This document shows positions 36,468-43,899 of a stretch of 53,915 bases of DNA, piece after piece (the stretch's first letter is position 1; each line of letters opens with the position of its first letter). Under the pieces are notes generated by a model, which made no database searches, was not told the origin of the DNA, and saw nothing but the letters and a program-made list of their open reading frames with translations. The stretch is from assembly GCA_964397565.1 (NCBI GenBank), contig CAYNJC010000031.1:1-53915 (forward strand). The letters run 5' to 3'. Made by a program: the position numbers and the translations under genes. The stretch comes from JAPLST01 sp964397565. GTDB lineage: Bacteria > Auribacterota > UBA3054 > JAPLST01.

Positions 36468-36863
36468 CTACTTGCCCCCGCCACCAATGGTCACATCGCC
36501 GCGGACCGGGCCTTCCTTCGCGGCCAAAGCCGGGCATGTGATCCGCACCCCGTCTTTGCTTGGCTCCATCACGTATTCACCACCCCACGGGTCCTTGGCC
36601 GGGAATTTGCCTTCCTCGAAATAGTCAACCAAGTCTTGCAAACTGCCGGGCGGCTTGCCATTGTCAAGCTGAAACGCATTGGCTTGCATTTGTAGCATAT
36701 TGACTTCGAGCCGCGCACGACTCACGCGCGCTTTTTCTGGATTCTTCATAAAACGCGGCACCGCCACCGCGCCCAGAATCGCGATGATCGTGATCACCAC
36801 CAGCAGCTCGATCATGGTAAAGCCGGCCGGCCGGCTGCGCCGTTTGTTTAGTTCTGTGTGCAT
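36468..36863 (-). CDS. gspG: GspG-type major pseudopilin
   Basis: A 131-residue pseudopilin with the prepilin signal PAGFTMIELLVVITIIAI (cleavage Gly-Phe, Glu5), the pilin helix, and a short GspG-like C-terminal domain with FPAKDPWGGEYVM, matching the conserved KDPWG.PY of GspG. GspG forms the periplasmic pseudopilus of type II secretion. GGGAG precedes the ATG. It sits between gspE and the pilM-pilN fusion; the 64-bp spacer upstream contains the palindromes GGACATGTCC and CGACCGGTCG. Confidence 0.92.
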   Translation of the reverse strand: MHTELNKRRSRPAGFTMIELLVVITIIAILGAVAVPRFMKNPEKARVSRARLEVNMLQMQANAFQLDNGKPPGSLQDLVDYFEEGKFPAKDPWGGEYVMEPSKDGVRITCPALAAKEGPVRGDVTIGGGGK

Positions 36864-36927
36864 CGTCGTCTCCCGTGTGTTAGTCGTCAGACTCGCCGGA
36901 CATGTCCGACCGGTCGGGTCGTTATGT

Positions 36928-38463
36928 TCATGCCGCTTCCTCGCTCACGCTCAGCACTTCTTCCAGCGTGGTGATGCCGGCCAGCGCTTTTTTCCAGCCG
37001 GCGTGTTGCAGGGTGGTCATGCCGTCGGCAATCGCCTGCTTTTTCAACTCATACGCGGCGGCGCGCTGCAAGGTCAGGCGCTTGATCGCCTCGGTCATGA
37101 CCATCGTCTCATACAGCGACGTCCGGCCGGCAAAGCCCGTCTCACGGCACTTCTCGCAGCCAACCGCGCGGTAGTACACCTGCTTGCCTTTCGGCTTGGC
37201 GTGCTCCGGCAGCATCAGGCGCTCGATATATTCTTCCGCATCCGTCTCGTACGCCTGCTTGCAGTGCGGGCACAAGACGCGCACCAGGCGCTGGGCCAGC
37301 ACGCCGATCACGGTGGAGGTGATCAGGTACGGCTCGACGCCCATGTCGATCAAGCGCGTAATCGCGCTGGGCGCGTCGTTGGTGTGCAAGGTCGAGAAGA
37401 CCAAGTGGCCGGTCAGCGAGGCTTGCACCGCGACTTCGGCCGTTTCGACATCGCGGATTTCACCGACCATGACAATGTCCGGGTCTTGCCGCAGGATCGA
37501 GCGCAGCCCGTGCGCAAAGGTCAAGCCGACTTTCGGATTGACGTGAATCTGATTGACGCCGGCCATCTGATACTCGACCGGATCCTCAATCGTGATGATC
37601 TTCACGTTCGGCTGGTTGAGCTGCGAGAGCGCGCTGTACAGTGTGGTCGTCTTGCCGCTGCCGGTTGGGCCGGTCACCAGCATGACGCCGTGCGACGCGC
37701 GGATCAGCTCGTTGAAGCGGTTCAGCTCTTCCTGATCAAAGCCCAAATCCGTCAAATCGAGCATCAGGCCGCTCTTGTCCAGCAAGCGCATGACGACGCC
37801 TTCGCCCCACACGGTCGGAATGATGGCGACGCGAATGTCAATCTCTTTCTTGCCGAGTTTGACCTGGATGCGGCCGTCCTGGGTCGTGCGCCGCTCGGAG
37901 ATGTCAAGGTCGGACATAATCTTGATGCGCGAGACGATGGCGGCATGCAAGTTGCCCGGCGGGCTGGGTGAATCGTACAGTTCGCCATCCACCCGATAGC
38001 GCACCTTCAACTCGTTTTCATACGGCTCGATGTGAATATCGCTGGCGCGCGATTGCAGCGCATTCCAGATGATCAGGTTGACCAGCTTGATGATCGGCGC
38101 TTCATTGGCGACATCCACGCCATCCTGGTCTTTGCGGATGTTGCCGATGATTTTGATGTCATCCTCGGTCAAATCCACAATCACTTTTTCGACGGATTGG
38201 GCGTCGCCGCTGCGACTGCGCTCGATCGCCGCTTGAATTTTCTCGGCCGGCACCGTCTCGATCTGCAGCGGCGCATTCAGGATGCGCACGATTTCATCCA
38301 GCACCTCGATGTTGTCCGGATCCGCCACCGCCAACTGAATGACGCCACCCTCGAGCTCGGCAATCGGTATCACACCATGCTCTTCGAGATATTTGGCGGG
38401 GATGCGGTAGAACAACTGCTGGTCAATTTTCGCCGCGTCGAGGTTGAACGTGCTGTCACTCAT
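36928..38463 (-). CDS. gspE: GspE/PilB-type secretion ATPase
   Basis: A cytoplasmic hexameric ATPase that powers pseudopilus or pilus assembly. The 511-residue protein has an N-terminal GspE/MshEN domain (about 10-85), Walker A GPTGSGKTT at 265-273, Asp and His boxes (ITIEDPVEYQ, STLHTNDAP), the Walker B region GEIRDVETAE and a four-cysteine zinc-binding insertion (VLCPHC and CEKC) typical of GspE/PilB. Its ATG overlaps the gspJ stop (ATGA). No gspF, gspD or pilT gene is in the window. Confidence 0.96.
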   Translation of the reverse strand: MSDSTFNLDAAKIDQQLFYRIPAKYLEEHGVIPIAELEGGVIQLAVADPDNIEVLDEIVRILNAPLQIETVPAEKIQAAIERSRSGDAQSVEKVIVDLTEDDIKIIGNIRKDQDGVDVANEAPIIKLVNLIIWNALQSRASDIHIEPYENELKVRYRVDGELYDSPSPPGNLHAAIVSRIKIMSDLDISERRTTQDGRIQVKLGKKEIDIRVAIIPTVWGEGVVMRLLDKSGLMLDLTDLGFDQEELNRFNELIRASHGVMLVTGPTGSGKTTTLYSALSQLNQPNVKIITIEDPVEYQMAGVNQIHVNPKVGLTFAHGLRSILRQDPDIVMVGEIRDVETAEVAVQASLTGHLVFSTLHTNDAPSAITRLIDMGVEPYLITSTVIGVLAQRLVRVLCPHCKQAYETDAEEYIERLMLPEHAKPKGKQVYYRAVGCEKCRETGFAGRTSLYETMVMTEAIKRLTLQRAAAYELKKQAIADGMTTLQHAGWKKALAGITTLEEVLSVSEEAA

Positions 38464-39314
38464 TCAGTGTCACCCGGTGGCTCCTTCTCGCCGTGTGCGC
38501 CCGGCACCGTCGAGCGGTCGAGTGGCGTGAGCTTCTGGCCCGGCCGCGGGGTTGGCTTGCCAGGCGTGGCTGTCGGTGACGCCCCGCCAGTTCCGCCAGT
38601 CCCGCCCTTCAGTTCGGCGGCGAGGGTGGCTTTCATCGTCGGAATCATTGCCGCGCTGCGCAGCGGGTGCACGCGCTCGCCCTGCGCTTCGTACACATAC
38701 AGCGTCACCTGGACCATGTCGGGCAATTGGTCATCGCGGTCCGAATCCCACTCATCGCTTTCCTTGTCATTTTCGCCACCAAAATAGGTGAAGCGGATGC
38801 CGGCGACATCGCGCGACAATTCGGTGACATGCGCGCTCTTAAAATCCACATCATCAAGATCAGTAGTCCATTTTTCGAGGACATGCTTGAGCGGCGCGCC
38901 CTCTTCATCTTGCGCGTCGCGCGTAATGACATAGCGCACCCGTGACTGGCCGGCATACCAGCGGTCGCCCGCCAGTCGCGGCGCGCTGAACGCCGCGAAT
39001 TCAAGCGTGTCGGCCGGCACGGATCCGGCCCGCCCGGCGCCCGCCGAGCTAGACTCGCCCAGGAAACGGTAGCCGTCATTCGTGCCGAAGTCTATGTTCT
39101 CAATCGATTGCAAAATATCCTGCATCGCCATCCGCGCAGTGTGAAATATTTGCGCTCTTTCGCCGCCAAACCGGCACGCCCTGCTCCCGGCCGAAAACGC
39201 CGAGTAGACCATCGTCAGCACCAGCGCCATAATCACCAGTGCCAGCATCAGCTCGAGCAGCGTGAAGCCGCGAGCCTGATTCCGGCTGGTACGTGTCAAC
39301 TGGGGCGCGCTCAT
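38460..39314 (-). CDS. gspJ: GspJ-type minor pseudopilin
   Basis: A 284-residue protein with the prepilin signal ARGFTLLELMLALVIMALV and a large C-terminal domain, as expected for GspJ/PilW-type tip pseudopilins (GspJ is about 200). The last 70 residues are a low-complexity Gly/Thr/Pro-rich tail not found in standard GspJ. It is the first gene of the operon; GGAA lies close before the ATG. The J assignment rests on order and size; it might equally be a PilW-like minor pilin. Confidence 0.78.
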   Translation of the reverse strand: MSAPQLTRTSRNQARGFTLLELMLALVIMALVLTMVYSAFSAGSRACRFGGERAQIFHTARMAMQDILQSIENIDFGTNDGYRFLGESSSAGAGRAGSVPADTLEFAAFSAPRLAGDRWYAGQSRVRYVITRDAQDEEGAPLKHVLEKWTTDLDDVDFKSAHVTELSRDVAGIRFTYFGGENDKESDEWDSDRDDQLPDMVQVTLYVYEAQGERVHPLRSAAMIPTMKATLAAELKGGTGGTGGASPTATPGKPTPRPGQKLTPLDRSTVPGAHGEKEPPGDTE

Positions 39315-39338
39315 GGTTCCTTAAATATAATGCTGCAT

Positions 39339-39367
39339 AGTATAGCAAAAACGTTCTTTTTTTACAA
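39339..39367 (-). promoter_or_regulatory. Promoter of the gsp-ileS-lspA operon
   Basis: On the minus strand: TTGTAA (39367-39362), a 17-bp spacer and TATACT (39344-39339) with extended TGC. Leader of about 18 nt to the gspJ ATG. Confidence 0.75.
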
Positions 39368-39449
39368 CGTGCCAACGGTTAGGAGGCAAGCACTGTGCCA
39401 GTAATTCTTTCGCGGCGGAACCACTAGGGCCAGGCGCGCGCGGCGGCGC

Positions 39450-39478
39450 TGGCAGTTTTGCTGCGTTTTCCCTATAAT
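39450..39478 (+). promoter_or_regulatory. argB promoter giving a leaderless or near-leaderless mRNA
   Basis: TATAAT (39473-39478) with seven bases before the ATG at 39486; a weak TGGCAG -35 lies 17 bp upstream. The +1 site should fall at 39485-39486. Confidence 0.65.
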
Positions 39479-39485
39479 AGGCCTC

Positions 39486-40361
39486 ATGGAACAAGCAATT
39501 GCAAAAGTGGATACGTTGCTGGCGGCGCTGCCCTACATCCAGGCCTTCCAGGATCGTGTGGTGGTGATCAAGTACGGCGGCTCGGCACTCGGTGACGATC
39601 AGCCCGACGAACGCATTCTGCGTGACGTCACCTTCATGGCCGCAGTCGGCATGCGCCCGATTTTGGTGCACGGCGGCGGCAAGCGCATCACCAAGCGCCT
39701 GCAAGAGGCCGGCATCGCATCGCACTTCATCAACGGCTTGCGTGTCACCTGTGCGCGCGCCATCAAAATCGTCGAAGACGTCTTGGTCAATGACATCAAT
39801 GCCGCGATGGTCGCCGCGCTGCGCGAGCTGAACTGCCCGGCCATCGGCCTGCCCGGCACGACCGGCCGGATGATCCGGGTCAACAAAATGACCGGCAGCG
39901 ACGCCGCCGGCAACGAAATTGACTGGGGCTTCGTCGGCAAAGTCACGCGCGTCAATCCACGCCCGCTCTTCGACGAGCTGCTGGCCCGGCGCGTGCCCGT
40001 CATCGCCCCGCTCGGCGTGGATGACGCCGGCGGCATTTACAACATCAATGCCGACACGGTCGCCTCGGAAATCGCCTCGTCATTGACGGCCGAAAAATTG
40101 GTCTACCTGACCGATGTGCCCGGCATCCTGCGCGACCCGCACAAGGCTGACACGTTGATCTCGACGCTCCACACCGGCGACGTGCCGGCGCTGATCGAGC
40201 TGGGCGTCATCGCCGGCGGGATGCTCCCCAAAGTCGAGGCCTGCTTGAGTGCCCTGCGCAATCATGTCCACAAGACCCACATCGTCAGCGGCCGTATGCC
40301 GCACGGGCTGTTGCTCGAGATCTTCACCGCGCAGGGCATTGGCACTGAGATCGTGCCCTAA
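39486..40361 (+). CDS. argB: Acetylglutamate kinase
   Basis: Second step of arginine synthesis: phosphorylates N-acetylglutamate. The 291-residue protein has the amino-acid-kinase motifs VIKYGGSAL, LVHGGGKRI, the acetylglutamate-binding NINADTVAS, LTDVPGIL and a late GGMLPKVEAC. The N-terminal helix with ALPYIQAF is the extra helix found in hexameric, arginine-inhibited enzymes, so feedback control by arginine is likely. No Shine-Dalgarno is present, consistent with its promoter. argD follows 54 bp downstream. Confidence 0.97.
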   Translation: MEQAIAKVDTLLAALPYIQAFQDRVVVIKYGGSALGDDQPDERILRDVTFMAAVGMRPILVHGGGKRITKRLQEAGIASHFINGLRVTCARAIKIVEDVLVNDINAAMVAALRELNCPAIGLPGTTGRMIRVNKMTGSDAAGNEIDWGFVGKVTRVNPRPLFDELLARRVPVIAPLGVDDAGGIYNINADTVASEIASSLTAEKLVYLTDVPGILRDPHKADTLISTLHTGDVPALIELGVIAGGMLPKVEACLSALRNHVHKTHIVSGRMPHGLLLEIFTAQGIGTEIVP

Positions 40362-40374
40362 CCTTACTTTATCA

Positions 40375-40402
40375 TGCATTATTCGTAATTCATTATTCGA
40401 TA
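40375..40402. repeat. Degenerate heptanucleotide array between argB and argD
   Basis: TGCATTA, TTCGTAA, TTCATTA, TTCGATA in 7-bp phase (a further unit TTTACTG may follow). It fills most of the 54-bp spacer just before the argD ATG. Confidence 0.65.
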
Positions 40403-40415
40403 TTTACTGCCGCCC

Positions 40416-41594
40416 ATGCATCACGACACCCGCACTCTCTACGACAACTTCGTCATCCCCTCGTATGGCCGCCTGCCGTTGAGTTTTGCGCGCGGCGCGG
40501 GCGCCTGGCTGTATGACGAGGCCGGCGCGGCTTATCTCGACATGTATCCCGGCTGGGGCGTCAATCTGGTCGGGCATTGCCATCCGCGCGTCGTCGCCGC
40601 CATTCAAAAACAGGCGGCCACCTTGCTGCACGTGCCCAACAATTTTCATTCGCCGTTGCAGGCCCGCCTGGCCGAAACCATCATCCAGCGCGCGTTTCCC
40701 GGCAAAGTCTTTTTCTGCAATTCCGGCGCGGAAGCCATCGAGGGTGCGCTCAAGCTCGCGCGCAAATGGGGCAGCGCCAGCGGCCGTTGGAAATTCGTCA
40801 GCATGCACAATTCGTTTCACGGCCGCACCTACGGCGCATTGACCGCCACTGGCCAGGAGAAATATCAGCAGGGCTTCGGGCCAATGCTGCCGGGCTTTTC
40901 GTATGTGCCGTTCGGCGACATCGCCGCCACACGCGCCGCGCTGAGCAAGGAAACCTGCGCCGTGCTGATCGAACCGATTCAGGGTGAAGGCGGCGTCAAT
41001 ATCGCCTCGATCACCTATCTGCACGAGTTGCGCGCGTTGTGCGACGAGTGTGGTTGCCTGCTCATTTTTGACGAAGTGCAAACCGGCGTCGGCCGCACCG
41101 GCCATTGGTTCGGCTATCAACGCAGCGGCGTCCAGCCGGACATCATGACTTTGGCCAAGGCGCTCGGTGGCGGCGTGCCGATCGGTGCGATGGTCGCGGC
41201 CCAACCCATCGCCGACGTGCTGCAGCCCGGCACGCACGCGTCGACCTACGGCGGCAATCCACTCGTCTGCGCCGCAGCGCTGGCGGTCTTCGACGTGCTC
41301 GAACAAGAAGACGGGCTGGCACAGGCACATCGTGTGGGCCACATGCTGAGCGAGCGTGCGCAGGCCCTGCGCGAGCGCTTCGCCGTGATTCAGGATTGCC
41401 GCGGCGCCGGCGCGATGTTCGGCATCGAATTGGCCGTGCCGGGCAAACCGGTCGTCGACGCTTGTCTCGAAAAGAAGGTGCTGATCAATTGCACGCATGA
41501 CACGGTCCTGCGCTTTCTCACCAGCGTGTTTCTGACCGACACCGAGCTTGATCAAGCCTTCGACGCCCTCACCGCAGGGCTGGCGAAGCTGTAG
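40416..41594 (+). CDS. argD: Acetylornithine aminotransferase
   Basis: Fourth step of arginine synthesis; a PLP-dependent class III aminotransferase. The 392-residue protein has the GAWLYDEAGAAYLDM start, FCNSGAEAIEGALKLAR, FHGRTYGAL, the cofactor-binding LLIFDEVQTGVGRTG and the Schiff-base lysine in LAKALGGGVPIGA, with THASTYGGNPL afterwards. The length is typical. It probably shares the argB transcript. The start codon is the only ATG near the conserved N-terminus; there is no clear Shine-Dalgarno. Confidence 0.95.
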   Translation: MHHDTRTLYDNFVIPSYGRLPLSFARGAGAWLYDEAGAAYLDMYPGWGVNLVGHCHPRVVAAIQKQAATLLHVPNNFHSPLQARLAETIIQRAFPGKVFFCNSGAEAIEGALKLARKWGSASGRWKFVSMHNSFHGRTYGALTATGQEKYQQGFGPMLPGFSYVPFGDIAATRAALSKETCAVLIEPIQGEGGVNIASITYLHELRALCDECGCLLIFDEVQTGVGRTGHWFGYQRSGVQPDIMTLAKALGGGVPIGAMVAAQPIADVLQPGTHASTYGGNPLVCAAALAVFDVLEQEDGLAQAHRVGHMLSERAQALRERFAVIQDCRGAGAMFGIELAVPGKPVVDACLEKKVLINCTHDTVLRFLTSVFLTDTELDQAFDALTAGLAKL

Positions 41595-41628
41595 CTGCGC
41601 CGCCTGCGCGGTTTGTATCTTCAGGAAG

Positions 41629-41750
41629 GTGGGAGCCGCAGTCCTTGCGCGGCAATCATGGCTACACGGAATGTGGCTATTGCACTGCAATTTGCCGCCC
41701 TCAGCGCGGGCGGCTACAATGCAGATGTAGCCGCGGAATGGCATTCCGCG
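41629..41750. repeat. REP-like elements in the 41595-41954 spacer
   Basis: Three hairpin units: a GTGGGAGCCGC-type REP (41629-41655), GCCGCCC...GGGCGGC (41694-41714), whose sequence through GGCTACAA also occurs inside the MITE at 29022-29152, and GTAGC followed by CGCGGAAT-ggc-ATTCCGCG (41727-41750), related to the doublet at 52338. From 41751 to the ferritin promoter there is only a pyrimidine-rich CCATCC-type stretch. Confidence 0.75.
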
Positions 41751-41904
41751 TGTCTCGTTTTCCAGTTTGCGCCGCACGCTGTGCAGCCCATTTGCGAGCG
41801 CCGCTGGGCCACCCGGCCCGCCTCTGCTCCATTCATCCATCCTTCCACCCCTCCATCCTTCCATTCTGCAACCACCGTTCGTCACGAACGCATTTCCTCA
41901 TTTG

Positions 41905-41913
41905 TGGTATACT
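41905..41913 (+). promoter_or_regulatory. Extended -10 promoter of the ferritin-like gene
   Basis: TGG-TATACT with no good -35. Leader of about 35 nt that includes GAGGAG (41944-41949). Confidence 0.55.
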
Positions 41914-41954
41914 AGCAAACAACATCCCTTTCACCCGCAACGCGAGGAGCTGTT

Positions 41955-42458
41955 ATGGGTAGCAGAGCACGTGAAATTGTCGGCATGGACATCAACCAAT
42001 TGCTCACCTTGCTGAACCGCGCTTTTGCCGATGAATGGTTGGCGTACTATCAGTACTGGCTCGGCGCCAAGGTCTGCCGCGGCCCGATGAAAGACGCCGT
42101 CATTGCCGAACTGAACTTGCACGCCACCGAGGAGCTGAGCCATGCTCTCTTGGTGGCCAATCGCATCATTCAACTGGGCGGCACGCCGCTGACGTCGCCC
42201 AAGCAGTGGTTCGAGATGACTAATTGCGGCTACGAGCCGCCCGATGACAACTTCGTCCGCGCAATTCTCGTGCAGAACATCAAGGGCGAGCAATGCGCGA
42301 TTTCGGTCTACAAAGCCATGATGGACGCGACCAAGGACAAAGACATGGTCACCTACAACATGGCCTTGACGATCATGAGCCAGGAAGTCGAGCACGAGGA
42401 AGATTTGCAGGCCCTGCTCGAAGATTTCGAGCTGATGCTGCAAGCGGTCAAACAATGA
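41955..42458 (+). CDS. Ferritin-like (bacterioferritin/Dps-type) protein
   Basis: A 167-residue four-helix ferritin-like protein. Di-iron ligands are visible in pairs: an early Glu in FADEWLAYYQYW, ELNLHATEELSH (ExxH), a mid-protein Glu in KGEQCAI, and EVEHEEDL (ExxH). This fits an iron-storage or peroxide-detoxifying protein of the bacterioferritin/archaeal DpsL-like kind. GAGGAG lies 5 nt before the ATG. A second ATG (MDINQLL) would also be possible. The stop codon lies in the first unit of the AATGATG repeat array. Confidence 0.9.
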   Translation: MGSRAREIVGMDINQLLTLLNRAFADEWLAYYQYWLGAKVCRGPMKDAVIAELNLHATEELSHALLVANRIIQLGGTPLTSPKQWFEMTNCGYEPPDDNFVRAILVQNIKGEQCAISVYKAMMDATKDKDMVTYNMALTIMSQEVEHEEDLQALLEDFELMLQAVKQ

Positions 42459-42495
42459 TGAATGATGAATGATGAATGATGAGTGATGAGTGATG
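42454..42495. repeat. Heptanucleotide array, unit AATGATG
   Basis: Six units in phase: AATGATG four times, AGTGATG twice, then a broken AATGTCT. It starts in the last sense codon of the ferritin-like gene and provides its stop. Confidence 0.9.
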
Positions 42496-42521
42496 AATGT
42501 CTAAGAATTCAAAGCAACTTT

Positions 42522-42556
42522 CATCATTCAACATTTTTGTTTAATATTTAACATTT
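42522..42556. repeat. Heptanucleotide array, unit CATCATT (inverse of the preceding array)
   Basis: CATCATT, CAACATT, TTTGTTT, AATATTT, AACATTT in 7-bp phase, decaying to the right. CATCATT is the reverse complement of AATGATG, so with 42454-42495 it forms an inverted pair around a 26-nt centre. Confidence 0.65.
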
Positions 42557-42573
42557 CACGTAAGGAGACTGCC

Positions 42574-43638
42574 ATGAAAGCCCGCATCATCTGCGCAAGT
42601 CTTTGCGCTGGTCTGACCACGTTGTTGCTCGCCGCCGACCCGGCGCCCGCGACCGCGTCGCCAGCGGCACCCACTGCACCGGCCGCAGTCGCGCCGGTCG
42701 CGGTGCCCGTTGCGCCCGTTGCGCCCGTTGCGCCCGTTGCGCCCGTTGCGCCCGTTGCGCCCATTGCGCCCGTTGCGCCGGCGCCGGCTGTGGTTGCTGG
42801 TTTCCCCGACCTGATCGCCGTCGCCACGCCGCCGCAGCCCTCGTTGCAGGGCTTGGCCGACGGCAGTGCGGCGGCCACCGCTGCACAGGCTGACTACGCC
42901 ACGAAAGCCAAATTGCCGGTCGAGGTCCAGACCACCAAAGCAAACATCAGCATGCGCCTCGTGCCGCCTGGCTCATTCATGATGGGCAGCCCGGAAACCG
43001 AGCCGTATCACAAGGACAGTGAAGTGCTGCACCGCGTCACGCTGACGCGCCCGTTTTATATCAGCGCGACCGAAGTGACCGAGGGCACATGGAAACGCGT
43101 CATGGGCGCGGCGCACGGCGGCCCGGGCGTCAACGAGCAATTGCCGGTCGAGAAAGTCACCTATCAGGATTGCATTGATTTTCTCAAGAAGCTGTGCGCG
43201 CTCGAGGGCGTGCCCGAGGAAACGTACACTTTGCCAACCGAAGCGCAATGGGAGTTTGCCTGCCGCGCCGGCACGCAATCGCCGTATTATTTCGGTGCCG
43301 CGCTCGAACCGACGCAGGCGGTGTTCGGCAAGCAGAACACGGGTGAGAGCGGCCGGGTGCCGGTGCACACTTTCGCGCCGAATGCGTTTGGCCTCTTCGA
43401 GATGCACGGCAATGTCGCGGAATGGTGCAAGGATTGGTGGGAACAAGCCAGTCAGCGCGTGCCGCAGGTGGACCCGACCGGCGCGCAACCGGGCGAGTTC
43501 AAGATTGTGCGCGGTGGCGCCTGGGACAAGGTTGTCACCTTCTGCCGCTCGGCCTCTCGTGCCAATCTGCCGCCCAGCTACGCCTGGGAGACGGTCGGCT
43601 TCCGCGTGGTACGCACGCTGCCGCTGCGCGCGGAATAA
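42574..43638 (+). CDS. Exported SUMF1/formylglycine-enzyme-family protein
   Basis: A 354-residue protein with a signal peptide, a low-complexity Val-Ala-Pro linker (about residues 25-70) and a C-terminal FGE-sulfatase domain (about 120-352) with its usual motifs: PPGSFMMGS, ATEVTEGTW, PVEKVTYQDC, LPTEAQWEFACRAG, GLFEMHGNVAEWCKDWW, VRGGAWD and GFRVVRTL. Most family members outside true sulfatase activation bind ligands or act in unknown modifications; the copper-binding cysteine pair of real FGEs is not evident, so sulfatase maturation is doubtful. AAGGAG lies 7 nt before the ATG. Confidence 0.9.
   Translation: MKARIICASLCAGLTTLLLAADPAPATASPAAPTAPAAVAPVAVPVAPVAPVAPVAPVAPVAPIAPVAPAPAVVAGFPDLIAVATPPQPSLQGLADGSAAATAAQADYATKAKLPVEVQTTKANISMRLVPPGSFMMGSPETEPYHKDSEVLHRVTLTRPFYISATEVTEGTWKRVMGAAHGGPGVNEQLPVEKVTYQDCIDFLKKLCALEGVPEETYTLPTEAQWEFACRAGTQSPYYFGAALEPTQAVFGKQNTGESGRVPVHTFAPNAFGLFEMHGNVAEWCKDWWEQASQRVPQVDPTGAQPGEFKIVRGGAWDKVVTFCRSASRANLPPSYAWETVGFRVVRTLPLRAE
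42706..42777. repeat. 9-bp tandem repeat coding the Val-Ala-Pro linker
   Basis: Eight units of CCCGTTGCG (one with ATT) in a row. The unit is three codons long, so copy-number change alters linker length without frameshift. Confidence 0.92.
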
Positions 43639-43776
43639 GGGGAGCCGCAGCGAAAACAGCGGCAACAAGAACGCCGCGAAGAGTGGCTTATGCGGCGCTA
43701 TCGAACCGAAGCGACGTGATCGAGGACTGTCTGGATCGACCGGCGCGTTCGCAAGACAGATTGAAAAGGTGAGCTG

Positions 43777-43866
43777 ATGAAAGAAACCATGATTGAGACT
43801 GCAGTGACATACACGCCGGAGCAGGGCGGCGCGCAGTACTTCACCCCTGAAATACATGCTGCGTAA
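43777..43866 (+). CDS. Possible 29-residue peptide upstream of the methyltransferase gene
   Basis: AGGTGAG precedes an ATG at 43777 that opens a 29-codon frame starting MKETMIETAVTYTPEQGG and ending TAA, 33 bp before the MmuM-MetF start. The 138 bp upstream of it back to the SUMF1-type gene contain GCCGC...GCGGC hairpins. It could be a translated leader peptide, a short gene or chance; its good ribosome-binding site is the only positive sign. Confidence 0.3.
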   Translation: MKETMIETAVTYTPEQGGAQYFTPEIHAA

Positions 43867-43899
43867 AGCGAATTCTTATCAATTTCCGGGAGACCCGTT

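Noticed and set aside
42721..42893. Alternative-frame repeat proteins over the 9-bp repeat (Cys-Ala-Arg or Gly-Ala-Thr repeats)
   Set aside because: They are other-frame readings of the 9-bp tandem repeat; only the plus-strand frame with signal peptide and SUMF1 domain is supported.
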